A DNA stretch of 64,000 nt from Candidatus Kapaibacterium sp. (GTDB taxonomy: Bacteria; Bacteroidota; Ignavibacteria; Kapaibacteriales; WFXC01), in the NCBI GenBank assembly GCA_015490805.1, contig WFXC01000034.1, positions 88,656 through 152,655 of the forward strand, in the 5' to 3' direction. This document shows, piece after piece, positions 1 to 8,842 of the stretch. The notes under the pieces are model-generated. The model was not told the DNA's origin, searched no databases, and saw only the letters and a list, made by a program, of their open reading frames with translations. Both the position numbers and the translations under genes were made by a program. The first letter of the stretch is position 1; the number at the start of each line of letters is the position of its first letter.

Positions 1-1630
1 CTTTTAAATCTGGATCTCCAGAACTAAAACTGGTCAGTGCAAACCGATAGATCCAGCCATTCAATAGGTTGCTAAACTCGTATTTGTAGGTATAGCCAAC
101 CGTATCCCCATCCTCGAAGTAATATCGAATGGGCTTTCCATTTTCATCCCGAATGCGAATCGCTTCAAAGCCGTTGTCTGCGAACAATCCATTACCTGGA
201 ACATCAAATTGAGCGACCAGGTGAAGCTTCCCTTCCCCTGACAATTCCTCCACCGGATTACTTCGATAGAGGCGGTACCCCTCAAAATGTTTCCGATTGA
301 TTAAGAGATCTCGTGCCTGCTCAGCCGCGTCATTCCAATACACGGTTACCGTTCCATCCCCGACTTCAAAACGTACGGCTGGGGACGGTGGCGGCGTCGG
401 GAGCACATACCGTACGATACTCCCATCTCCTCGAAGATCGATTTCGTTAGAATCCAGCACATTGTTGCCGTTTACATCGGTTCCATTGTACGCCCGCTGT
501 GCCCATTCGGCGTTACGGAGCAGAATTTTTCGTGTCTGCTCATTATCCTCTGCTGGATCTCCCGGCTTCTTGGCACACAGCACGGCAAAGACGACATTGA
601 TGGAATCGCCGGGGCGAAGGCGTGGAAAAGGACCAACAGAGAGCAATTGCGAGCGATTGCTAGGCGTTTTCAGAATCTGCCTTGCTTCCTCATAAGTTAA
701 TTGATTCAAATACGAGGAACGCAGGCGTTGATATTTCGCCTCATCCGTCTGCGGCGACTGATTCCACAGATCGCCCGTGGTATTCCGAAACTGCCAGTTA
801 TTAAAAAACACAGAGTCCACTACGGGAGAAGATCCTAAGAACTTCACCGCAAAATAACTATCAGCTAAGCCATGGTCTCCTGCCGCATCCCACTCATAAA
901 TCAATCGATGTTCGGGCAAAAACCCATTTCCGCCAGCGGAGAAAAACGCAGATCCTCGTGGCGGTCGCAGTCGAGTATTTCGCACCACTCCATCTGCCCA
1001 CAGTCCAACGTAAAGGCTGTCAATGGGAGTATCAGAAACATTGCGAATGGTGTAGTTCAAAATCACGAAGTAGTCAGCAAAGGGATAATTCCACGCATAA
1101 CTTTCCATATGCACAGCAATGCCCAGTGGATAACGATGTCCCGGTATCGGTTGCTGTGTCAATGGATCCCGTGTGTTCGTATCTACAAAATCAGCCAGAA
1201 AATCCTGATGACTGATAGCCTGCGGCGAATAAAACGGACTGGTTGGCAGGGAAGATCGCTCCTCCAGCCGTGCCGACGGATCGACCGTAAACTCGAATCC
1301 TTCTGCCAGATCTCGCACAGAACTCACATCAACAGCGCCAGTGGATACTGCATAGACCCGATTCCCTCCGATCGTCTTAATCCCTCCAACCCACAGTCCG
1401 CCCAGAAACAAATGTTCAATTTTGCTCCCACGCGGATACTCGCACGAAGGCTGCTGTGGCCATCCCACAAATCCACTGCCGATGGTTCCAAAGTTGCTGA
1501 TGGTCAACAGAATATTGCCCACGTTGGTATAATGCGTTGCATCGTCACCCAGCAAAAACGTTCCCTTTGGTTGTGCTCCAAGTCCTCCAAAGGCAATGAA
1601 CCACACTACACACCACAGAAATTTGCGCAT
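1..1630 (-). CDS. Secreted protein of unknown function, 3' end cut by window edge
   Basis: An open frame runs without a stop from an ATG at 1630 to the left edge, at least 543 codons. Residues 1-19 form a signal peptide (charged MRK, hydrophobic core, cut near GLGAQ). The mature part is rich in aromatic, Asn and Gly residues. It contains a passage like those of FCB secreted proteins (LNYTIRNVSDTPIDSLYVG, then LWADG) and, near codons 440-500, a fibronectin III-like stretch (VEVYWND-type strand, then FEGYRLYRS). Such proteins usually end in a T9SS sorting domain, which would lie outside the window. No enzymatic motif was recognised. A TAnnTTTG element lies about 60 bases upstream. It is divergent from the outer-membrane protein gene at 1811. 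Confidence 0.85.
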   Translation of the reverse strand, partial: MRKFLWCVVWFIAFGGLGAQPKGTFLLGDDATHYTNVGNILLTISNFGTIGSGFVGWPQQPSCEYPRGSKIEHLFLGGLWVGGIKTIGGNRVYAVSTGAVDVSSVRDLAEGFEFTVDPSARLEERSSLPTSPFYSPQAISHQDFLADFVDTNTRDPLTQQPIPGHRYPLGIAVHMESYAWNYPFADYFVILNYTIRNVSDTPIDSLYVGLWADGVVRNTRLRPPRGSAFFSAGGNGFLPEHRLIYEWDAAGDHGLADSYFAVKFLGSSPVVDSVFFNNWQFRNTTGDLWNQSPQTDEAKYQRLRSSYLNQLTYEEARQILKTPSNRSQLLSVGPFPRLRPGDSINVVFAVLCAKKPGDPAEDNEQTRKILLRNAEWAQRAYNGTDVNGNNVLDSNEIDLRGDGSIVRYVLPTPPPSPAVRFEVGDGTVTVYWNDAAEQARDLLINRKHFEGYRLYRSNPVEELSGEGKLHLVAQFDVPGNGLFADNGFEAIRIRDENGKPIRYYFEDGDTVGYTYKYEFSNLLNGWIYRFALTSFSSGDPDLK

Positions 1631-1689
1631 AATTGCGTCGATCTTTCTAATAGAGTTGCCGATTCTGTGTTGTCCTTGTTGTTAAAATG

Positions 1690-1697
1690 CAAATTTA
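1690..1697 (-). promoter_or_regulatory. TAnnTTTG -7 element upstream of the secreted-protein gene
   Basis: TAAATTTG on the minus strand, 60 bases before the ATG at 1630, fits the Bacteroidota -7 consensus. No clear -33 TTTG partner is seen. Confidence 0.4.
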
Positions 1698-1810
1698 CGC
1701 AGTTTCTCACAACCTCCGACTATTGCCGCTTCTGCCAATTGCTGGAGCAATACGTTCAGCAGCGGTGCGTTTACCTTAGTATCCAAACAAAAGCAGCATA
1801 TAACGCGGCA

Positions 1811-2572
1811 ATGAAGCGCCTTATTTTCATTTTGCTCAGCAGCTATATTCTTCCTATAGCAGCCCAGCACACATCTGATACTTCGGGGATTCCTTCTGAA
1901 CTCTTCCCTCCGCCCGACTCTATGGTGCGCTATGCCCCTGATTCTTCGCGCCTCCTGTTCACTCCGGCTGATTCTTTTACCGTTTATCAACAGGAACCGG
2001 CTGCTGCCTTCTGGGGATTTTCGCTCCTGTTTTCCCCGTATGGGCTGGGCGTAGGAGTGCTCTACCATTATCGATTCTCCCCACTTCTTCGAGGATTTGT
2101 TAATCTGGATATTTCCGGTATCCGGAAAACCGATGAATTTGAGTATTACTATCCGGGTCAAAACCAGTTTTTGGTCCCTAACAAAATCAATCGACTTTAT
2201 ACACTGCCACTCACCATCGGCATTCAATACCGACTTTTTCAGGAAACCTTTGCCGAAACCTTCCAGCCATTCCTGCTCGCTGGCATAGGTCCCGGCATTA
2301 TCGCTGCAACTCCCTACCGTGAAAACCGGCAACCGGATGGAGCATTTATCGATTTCTGGAGTGCCCTTGGAGATGTGGATCTTTACATCCGTCCTGCTAT
2401 CGTTGGGGGAATAGGAATTCAATTTACTACCTTCACGGAATCCCTGGCGCAGTTCACCATTCGCTATTACTACGTTCCGTTCGGCGATCCTGGCTTAGAA
2501 AGCATCGCTGGAATCCCAATCACGAATTTTGGGGGATTGTTTCTGTCACTGACTTTTTTACTTGGTGTTTAG
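1811..2572 (+). CDS. Probable outer-membrane beta-barrel protein
   Basis: A 253-residue protein. I chose the ATG at 1811 because it opens directly on a signal peptide (MKRLIFILLSSYILPIAAQ); the same frame is open far upstream, but that part is antisense to the divergent gene. After a Pro/Ser-rich linker, alternating hydrophobic strands with aromatic girdle residues and Gly-rich turns (LLFSPYGLGVGVLYHYRF, FLLAGIGPG, AIVGGIGIQF) suggest an 8-10 strand barrel of the OmpA/OmpW-like kind. The last strand ends in aliphatic residues (LFLSLTFLLGV). Four bases separate it from the anmK start, so the two are probably co-transcribed. Function unknown. Confidence 0.75.
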   Translation: MKRLIFILLSSYILPIAAQHTSDTSGIPSELFPPPDSMVRYAPDSSRLLFTPADSFTVYQQEPAAAFWGFSLLFSPYGLGVGVLYHYRFSPLLRGFVNLDISGIRKTDEFEYYYPGQNQFLVPNKINRLYTLPLTIGIQYRLFQETFAETFQPFLLAGIGPGIIAATPYRENRQPDGAFIDFWSALGDVDLYIRPAIVGGIGIQFTTFTESLAQFTIRYYYVPFGDPGLESIAGIPITNFGGLFLSLTFLLGV

Positions 2573-2576
2573 TTTT

Positions 2577-3752
2577 ATGCAGATTGAGCGCTATATCGGC
2601 ATTATGACTGGCACTTCCCTTGATGGGATCGACCTCGCTCTAGTCAGTTTCCATATTGATCCCGCGGCAACAGTTCCTGATCTGCTCGGCATCCAGCACC
2701 TTACGCTACCATATCCTCCAGCAATTGTCCAGTCCTTAGAACAACTCCTTACCACCCCGGTTAACGTACAAACCTTTGCTGATCTGCATATCGCGTACAC
2801 TTATGCCGTTGCTGATGCTTGCAAACAATTTTGTGAACAAGAGGATATCGATTTACTGACAATCACTGCTATAGGTTTCCACGGGCAGACAGTATGGCAC
2901 AACCCGTATCCCCATCAATTTGCTGGTTACAGTATCCGAACAACCTTGCAGTTAGGCTCCGGAAGTACACTTGCAAATCTTCTCCACCGCCCTGTTATCA
3001 GCGACTTCCGGTCGGCGGACGTAGCATTGGGAGGACAGGGTGCCCCATTAGTCGCACTCTTTGACGCTGCATACTTTCGTGATGCCCACTATCCGGTCGT
3101 TATGCTGAACATTGGCGGTATCGCTAACGTAACGATCCTTCCACCAGCATCTTTGCCCTCCGTTTACATCCGGGCATTCGATACCGGTCCCGGCAACGTA
3201 TTGATCAATGCTGCAGCACAGCACTTTTTTCAACAGCCCTATGATGCTGACGGACAACTGGCGGCACAGGGCACCGTCCACCCCGAATTTTTGCACGCTT
3301 TGCAGCAACACCCATTTTTTATGCAACCTCCTCCGAAAAGTACGGGACGGGAAACTTTCCATTGGGGATGGGTCGAAAACATCCTGCGGAAATTCCCCGA
3401 CATTTCCCCCTACGACGTTCTGGCAACGCTTACGTACTTAACAGCGTGGAGTATTGCCGATCACATCCAGCGTTTTGCGCCGGAAACAGCTCAGCAACTT
3501 TTCATCTCAGGAGGTGGACTTCACAACACCACACTTCTGGAATACCTCCGCCAGCTCCTGCCGAACTACCATCTATTTTCAACCGCAGACAAAGGCATTG
3601 ACCCGGATGCCAAGGAAGCCGCTTGTTTCGCGTACCTTGCATATCGAACCTGGCACCATCTTGCTGGCAATCTTCCCCCTGTTACCGGCGCTTTATTGCC
3701 CACGATCTTAGGCACTATTGCCCTGCCTCCTGAATTTGTCAAAACTCCGTAA
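2577..3752 (+). CDS. anmK: Anhydro-N-acetylmuramic acid kinase
   Basis: AnmK hydrolyses the 1,6-anhydro ring of anhydroMurNAc and phosphorylates it to MurNAc-6-phosphate in cell-wall recycling, in the cytoplasm. The protein is 391 residues, normal for the family. Visible signatures: the N-terminal ATP-binding motif GIMTGTSLDGIDLAL, the NIGGIANVT motif near residue 180, FDTGPGN near 205, and the C-terminal SGGGLHN. The ATG at 2577 is preferred over an upstream TTG because it places the phosphate-binding loop close to the N-terminus as usual. The gene is convergent with the symporter gene, 3 bases between stops. A NamZ-like exo-muramidase at 60995 belongs to the same recycling theme. Confidence 0.95.
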   Translation: MQIERYIGIMTGTSLDGIDLALVSFHIDPAATVPDLLGIQHLTLPYPPAIVQSLEQLLTTPVNVQTFADLHIAYTYAVADACKQFCEQEDIDLLTITAIGFHGQTVWHNPYPHQFAGYSIRTTLQLGSGSTLANLLHRPVISDFRSADVALGGQGAPLVALFDAAYFRDAHYPVVMLNIGGIANVTILPPASLPSVYIRAFDTGPGNVLINAAAQHFFQQPYDADGQLAAQGTVHPEFLHALQQHPFFMQPPPKSTGRETFHWGWVENILRKFPDISPYDVLATLTYLTAWSIADHIQRFAPETAQQLFISGGGLHNTTLLEYLRQLLPNYHLFSTADKGIDPDAKEAACFAYLAYRTWHHLAGNLPPVTGALLPTILGTIALPPEFVKTP

Positions 3753-3755
3753 CTG

Positions 3756-5261
3756 CTAAGCAGCCTTTGTCAGCCCTTTTTCCGAGGCAGCGATAACAAC
3801 GGAGGCAGTTAGATCACCGGTTACATTGAGCGTTGTACGCAGCATATCCAGGATACGATCAACGCCTAGTATCAGCGCAATTCCTTCTTCTGGAATGCCC
3901 ACAGATTGCAGCACGATAATCAACATAATAATCCCCACACCAGGTACCGGTGCTGTTCCAATTGATGCCATCGTGGCGATAAAAACAATCGTCAATTGCG
4001 CTGAAAGATCCAGCGGTATACCATATACCTGTGCAATGAACACTGCGGCTATGCCCTGATACAAAGCTGTTCCATCCATATTGATTGTTGCACCTAATGG
4101 CAGCACAAAAGAGTAAATCGATGACGGAATACCTAACTGTTCTGCAACTCGCATTGATACCGGCAAGGTGGCAGCAGAAGAACTGGTTGAAAACGCCAGA
4201 AGCTGTGCCCGTTCTACTTCTTTAAAAAACTTCCGAACTGGAAAGCGAGCCAGTGTCTTCAGCAACAACGGATAAAAAACAACAGCGTGCAGCAGCAATC
4301 CCAGTACAACTGCCAGCACGTACCAGATCAGCGTTTGCAGAATATCAAAACCAAAACTGGCAACCACCGCAGCGATTAAAGCAAAAACCCCAAAAGGTGC
4401 AATCAGCATTACTACTTCCACCATTTTGATCATCGCTGCCCCCAGAGAATCGAAAAAGTGGATCATCGGTTGTGCCTTCTCCTTCGGCAGTGCGGTCAGC
4501 ACCAGTCCAAAAAAGACAGCGAAGAATACGATGTTGAGCATATCGCCAGAAGCTATAGCTTCAAAAGGATTGGTTGGAACGACATTCACAAAAAAATCCA
4601 GCACATTAAAATCTGCTTTTTGCTGCACTTTCGCAACCACATCTTCTCGGAAAGCTTCGCGAAGTTGTCGGGAAAGCTCTGGTGACAACGTCTTGCCCGG
4701 CTCCATCACATTGGCGACAACCAGGCCAATGGTAATCGCCACCGCAGTTGTAACCAGATAGAACCCAATCGTTTTCGTTCCAATGCGCGCTACTTTCCGC
4801 AAATCACCCAAAGAAGCAGCACCAACGATCAATGTTCCCAGTACTAACGGAATTGCAATCATCTTCAGGAGATTCAGAAACAGGGTCCCAATGGGTTTCA
4901 GATCGGCTGCAATGCTGGAAGGAACTTTGAGTGCAACGACGGGATGATATTCGCGTTGTCCATCTGTTGGCACTCGAAATCGAAGAACAATTTGTTGCCG
5001 CTGTTCAAATGAAAGTTTGCGAAAAAAACGAATAAGTTCTGATCGATTCGAGGTCCGAAATAAAACGGAATCCTGCGCTGGCATCCAGATCTCTGCTTCT
5101 TGCCACGCAGCAATTTCCGCTTCTTCCACCGGTGTTTTCACAATGACTACCTGTCGATTGACAGGGAATGCCAGTCCAAACAGCGCCCCCAGAATCATTG
5201 CCACCAGAATCTGGGTATGAATCGGGAGTTTCCATATCCGGAATCGCCGTTGCTTTCCCAT
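3756..5261 (-). CDS. Dicarboxylate/amino acid:cation symporter (DAACS family)
   Basis: A 501-residue inner-membrane secondary transporter of the GltP/GltT/DctA family, importing glutamate, aspartate or C4-dicarboxylates with Na+ or H+. Two family hallmarks are clear: the serine-rich re-entrant tip AFSTSSSAATLPVSM and the substrate/ion motif GATINMDGTALYQ. The C-terminal helices (PVPGVGIIMLIIVLQSVGIP, then ILGVDRILDMLRT with the conserved Asp) are intact. Odd point: about 60-75 mostly polar residues (roughly 35-110) sit between helices 1 and 2, where the family normally has a short loop. I use the ATG at 5261 rather than the TTG one codon upstream. Substrate cannot be told from sequence. Confidence 0.92.
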   Translation of the reverse strand: MGKQRRFRIWKLPIHTQILVAMILGALFGLAFPVNRQVVIVKTPVEEAEIAAWQEAEIWMPAQDSVLFRTSNRSELIRFFRKLSFEQRQQIVLRFRVPTDGQREYHPVVALKVPSSIAADLKPIGTLFLNLLKMIAIPLVLGTLIVGAASLGDLRKVARIGTKTIGFYLVTTAVAITIGLVVANVMEPGKTLSPELSRQLREAFREDVVAKVQQKADFNVLDFFVNVVPTNPFEAIASGDMLNIVFFAVFFGLVLTALPKEKAQPMIHFFDSLGAAMIKMVEVVMLIAPFGVFALIAAVVASFGFDILQTLIWYVLAVVLGLLLHAVVFYPLLLKTLARFPVRKFFKEVERAQLLAFSTSSSAATLPVSMRVAEQLGIPSSIYSFVLPLGATINMDGTALYQGIAAVFIAQVYGIPLDLSAQLTIVFIATMASIGTAPVPGVGIIMLIIVLQSVGIPEEGIALILGVDRILDMLRTTLNVTGDLTASVVIAASEKGLTKAA

Positions 5262-5295
5262 CAACCTACTATCTGATCGGACAATACCAAAGCTG

Positions 5296-5303
5296 CAAAG
5301 GTA
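5296..5303 (-). promoter_or_regulatory. TAnnTTTG -7 element for the symporter gene
   Basis: TACCTTTG on the minus strand, 35 bases before the ATG at 5261. A weak TTTC sits near the -33 position. Confidence 0.4.
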
Positions 5304-5369
5304 CGGAAATTACGAAAATTGAGGATGGAATACCAAAGGGAGCTACTCGAGTAAAGCAAAGCTGTTTTT

Positions 5370-6659
5370 CTATCTCTTTCGCTCCCAGAAAATTTCCTTT
5401 TTAAGCTCTGCGATCCAACGCTGATAGACCTGCTGCTTTTTCCACTGGAGTGCCATCTGGCGAATAAAGTCGTAATCCTGGTTGAGATCTGGATAATGTG
5501 CGGGGATAAATTTCTTTTTCCACACAATGTGATAGGCTGCCTTATCTCCGCCAGCTTCATATTTTAACGGGGGTGTGATTCCTCCTTCTGGCAGGGTATC
5601 CAGAACAGCTCGCATCGGCTCTGGCAATTTCTCAACAGGAATTCTGCCCAGATACCCTCCATAAGGACGGGTTAGTTCATCCTGTGAGTATTGTTTTGCC
5701 AGTTCTTCAAAGGAAGCGCCACTCAGCGCTGCCTGCCGAAGGCTATCTAACAATCGAAGCGTCTGCTGTTCTTCCCGCTGCCCTTGCTCTACTTTCAGTA
5801 AAATGTGCCGTATGTGCCGTTGCTCTCCCTGTTCTTCCGTCACCTGGATGAGATGGTAGCCAAATGGCGTTTCTACTGGCTCGGAAACTTCCCCTATTTG
5901 CAACCGGAAGGCAACGTCTTCGAATTCCGGTACCAACTCTCCTCGACGAACCCATCCCAGATCCCCACCTTCCGGAGCAGATATCGCATCCTGGCTCCAG
6001 CGCCGTGCCATCGCAGTGAAATTCTGCTGCGCGATGATGGTGTCTCGAATTTTCCGCAGCAAGGCAACGATCGAATCGCGAACCGTTGAATCTGGCTGGA
6101 CAAAGCGCACGATGTGGTACAGTTCATAAGCAGCCGACAAGAGCGGCAAAGAATCCTGATACCGACGGTAAAACGTTTCTACTTCGGAAGGGGTCACCTT
6201 GACTGTCGCTAACTTTTGCTGCAAAAGTTTTTCGCCCATCAACTGTTTGCGCATTTGCTCCTTAAATCGCCGCTTAATCTCGGCAATGGAAAGTCCATAC
6301 ACGTCTTCTACCCGCTTCTCAGAACCGAACTGTTGAACCAGCAGTGCAATCTGATAGTCCAGTCGTTGATCCACTTCATCTTCCGTCACTTCGATGCTAT
6401 CCTCCTGCGCCTTTGCGATGATCAACTTGTTTTCCAGCACACTTTCAAAGGCACGCTCATACAGCGTAGAATCATCCATCTCCGGAAACTGCTGTTGTAG
6501 CATATACATCTGGGCACGAACATCCGAATCCAGAATAATTTCATCGCCCACGACAGCGACGATTTCATCCAGCACTTTCGATTGATCGGTATCCTGCCCC
6601 CGGAGTGTCCCTCCAGCAAACAGCCAGTTGATAAGCAACAAAATGATTATCCATCTCAT
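5370..6659 (-). CDS. surA: SurA-like periplasmic peptidyl-prolyl isomerase/chaperone
   Basis: A 429-residue periplasmic chaperone of the SurA family, which escorts unfolded outer-membrane proteins towards the BAM complex. Order: signal peptide (1-21, ending at LRGQ), a SurA N-terminal domain (about 25-165, beginning VLDEIVAVVGDEIIL), a first parvulin domain (about 175-275, with GGDLGWVRRGELVPEFE and FGYHLIQV) and a second parvulin domain (about 282-385, RHIRHILLKV then YGGYLGRIP). The start ATG overlaps the stop of the larger parvulin gene upstream by ATGA, so the pair is translationally coupled. Both probably serve outer-membrane biogenesis. Confidence 0.9.
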   Translation of the reverse strand: MRWIIILLLINWLFAGGTLRGQDTDQSKVLDEIVAVVGDEIILDSDVRAQMYMLQQQFPEMDDSTLYERAFESVLENKLIIAKAQEDSIEVTEDEVDQRLDYQIALLVQQFGSEKRVEDVYGLSIAEIKRRFKEQMRKQLMGEKLLQQKLATVKVTPSEVETFYRRYQDSLPLLSAAYELYHIVRFVQPDSTVRDSIVALLRKIRDTIIAQQNFTAMARRWSQDAISAPEGGDLGWVRRGELVPEFEDVAFRLQIGEVSEPVETPFGYHLIQVTEEQGEQRHIRHILLKVEQGQREEQQTLRLLDSLRQAALSGASFEELAKQYSQDELTRPYGGYLGRIPVEKLPEPMRAVLDTLPEGGITPPLKYEAGGDKAAYHIVWKKKFIPAHYPDLNQDYDFIRQMALQWKKQQVYQRWIAELKKEIFWERKR

Positions 6660-8674
6660 TTTTTCCAGACCTTCCGAATCAGCTCTTCGTTAATCCACAC
6701 AGGAAATTTTTTCCGCAATTTCGCAATCCACTGCTGCGTTAATTCCTGTTGCATCTGATCCTGCAATTGCGTTGCAAAGTCCGGAATAGCTTCTTCAAAC
6801 GTCTTCTGTCTCGGCGGCAAAACGCGATGAATCAGGACAATACTGTACCCCCGCTCATAAGGGACCAGTAGGATCTCTCCCTGTTTGGGATTATGCTGTT
6901 TAATTTTCTGTGCTAACGGGTGCTGCTTACTATCAAGCTCGCCCCAATAGCCCTGCTTTTCTCGATAACCCCGCCGCTGCGTCCGAACTGCAGCTACGGA
7001 ATCAAATTTATCCGGATGCGCTTTTAAAAACGCCAGCAATGAATCGGCTTCTTTTTTCGACAACACATAAATCTCTGAAATGTCGTACCGGTCGCCTGTC
7101 CAGTACCGATTTTTTGTCGAATCATAATACGCCCGGGCGCGGGCAGAGTCAAACCGCAATTTGCTCCACACCTCTTCATTTTCAACCCTGAACAACAAAA
7201 TTCCATCGTGAAATTCCTGCATCAGGCGAGCAAATTCCGGATACTGCTTTTCCAGATCCTTCGTTAAATCTTCCAATAACACCAGTTCCATTGCTCGATT
7301 GATCGCGGAACGCATCTGCCGAGGTTTCAGCCCAACGCCCCGGTATTTTGGCAACGTTTTCAGCGAATCAATCCAGGCTCCCACGGTTAATCCTCCATAC
7401 GGCGTCCGATAAAGCACTTCTTTCTTCAAAACGTCCGGGATGCCTGCATCCCACGCACTATCCAGGGTTGTTTGATTCGTATCCAGAGCAGCAATAAATT
7501 GCTGAAAGACAAATTCGTTCCAGCCGTAGTCCAGCACTTTCCGCATTGAATCCAGAAATCGCTTTCGATCCTGCTGGAAATACGTCGTTTTGTAATACCG
7601 CTTTACATCTTCCAGCACATCTTCAGCCCGAATCCGCTTGCTGCTATCCCGACGGATGATGTGGAAGCCATAGCTGGTCTGCACCACGTTTGAAATCTCG
7701 CCATCTTTCAGGGAAAACATCGCTTCCTCAAACTCTGGTACCAGGCGACGCGCGCCCAGCTTCATAAAACCCAGCGAACGACTATAGTATCCACCCAGAT
7801 CTCCTCCTTTGGGAGCAGAATATTTATCGTCCGAAAACTTCTTTGCCAATTCGGCAAAATCGGCTCCATTTCGCAGCAATTGGAGCAAAGAATCAGCAAG
7901 CCGGCGAGCAGCAGCGGAATCCCGCTTTGCTGACGGAGCAATGAGAATATGTCGCGCTCGTACCACAATGTGAGGCTCTTTTTTAAGCAACTTCACAATA
8001 AAAAAGCCAAAGCGTGTTTTAATTGGCTCTGGATACACTTCCCCTTCCTTCAACTGGTATAGCGGATCTTCAATTTCTCGCAAAATCTGTCCCCCAGTCA
8101 CCCACGGCAACTCTCCACCCTTCTGGGCGGTAAAGCGATCATCGGAATACTGCCGGGCAAAAGCCGCGAAATCGGCACCGTGCTGTAAAGAATCGATCAG
8201 GCGACGTGCCTTCGCATACGCTGCAGCACTATCCTCTTTGTCCTTGATCCCGATAAGAATCACTGCTGATTTCAATTCCCACTCGCGCCGTTTTGCAACC
8301 TTCTCCACATAAGGATCGATCAGAACGCGCTCGAAAAAGTACGGGACCGCTATGGAATTTCGATGTCGGCGGATTTCTGCTAAAACACTGCTATCTCGAT
8401 CATATCCCCGACTTTTGGCTTCCAGCACCTTGAGCCGAAAATTGATGTACAAATCCAGAAAAGCCCGCAGGGAATCATAAGGAATGTCCACGATATCCAC
8501 CTGTTCCTTTCTTGGCGTCTTCTGATAGGCGTACGCCAGTTCCTCCAGGGTAATCTCCTCACCATCAACTTTTGCCAGTACTGCATCCGGTGAAAGCTCC
8601 GTCGATTGTGCAAACAGCAAATTGAATCCTAAGAGGAAAAGAAAGGTCAGCCACCTCCAGCGATAAAGCAGCAT
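6656..8674 (-). CDS. Large SurA/PrsA-type parvulin chaperone
   Basis: A 672-residue exported peptidyl-prolyl isomerase. Signal peptide 1-23 (MLLYRWRWLTFLFLLGFNLL, ending FAQ) fixes the start at 8674; the frame is open 27 codons further up, but that part has no export signal and an AGGGTGG sequence precedes this ATG. A helical N-terminal region (LAKVDGEEITLEELAYAYQ) is followed by two parvulin domains, about 130-240 (ending FGFFIVKLL) and 245-350 (VRARHILIAP, then SYGFHIIRR). A long C-terminal half, about 350-672, includes a further parvulin-like segment (GYWGELDSKQHP, then YSIVLIHRVLPP). Together with the downstream surA it gives two chaperones in one transcript. Confidence 0.88.
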   Translation of the reverse strand: MLLYRWRWLTFLFLLGFNLLFAQSTELSPDAVLAKVDGEEITLEELAYAYQKTPRKEQVDIVDIPYDSLRAFLDLYINFRLKVLEAKSRGYDRDSSVLAEIRRHRNSIAVPYFFERVLIDPYVEKVAKRREWELKSAVILIGIKDKEDSAAAYAKARRLIDSLQHGADFAAFARQYSDDRFTAQKGGELPWVTGGQILREIEDPLYQLKEGEVYPEPIKTRFGFFIVKLLKKEPHIVVRARHILIAPSAKRDSAAARRLADSLLQLLRNGADFAELAKKFSDDKYSAPKGGDLGGYYSRSLGFMKLGARRLVPEFEEAMFSLKDGEISNVVQTSYGFHIIRRDSSKRIRAEDVLEDVKRYYKTTYFQQDRKRFLDSMRKVLDYGWNEFVFQQFIAALDTNQTTLDSAWDAGIPDVLKKEVLYRTPYGGLTVGAWIDSLKTLPKYRGVGLKPRQMRSAINRAMELVLLEDLTKDLEKQYPEFARLMQEFHDGILLFRVENEEVWSKLRFDSARARAYYDSTKNRYWTGDRYDISEIYVLSKKEADSLLAFLKAHPDKFDSVAAVRTQRRGYREKQGYWGELDSKQHPLAQKIKQHNPKQGEILLVPYERGYSIVLIHRVLPPRQKTFEEAIPDFATQLQDQMQQELTQQWIAKLRKKFPVWINEELIRKVWKK

Positions 8675-8842
8675 TCCACCCTGCACCCTTTGTTGAACAA
8701 ATCCCTGCATTGCCATCCCTTTAACACAAATTCCTGTTAACGTAGAGCTGTGCAATGTAGTTTGGCACCGCCACCACGGTATAATCCACTGACAGCCTAA
8801 TCGTTAAAAGCCGCAACAAAGTAGGACAACAGGCTCAGATCG

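Noticed and set aside
872-1810. Long plus-strand open frame extending the outer-membrane protein upstream
   Set aside because: It is antisense to the secreted-protein gene that reads from 1630 to the left edge with signal peptide and FCB-type sequence; the barrel protein's own signal peptide begins at 1811.
1682-2422. 246-codon minus-strand open frame
   Set aside because: Antisense to the barrel gene; no signal, no motif, unlikely composition.
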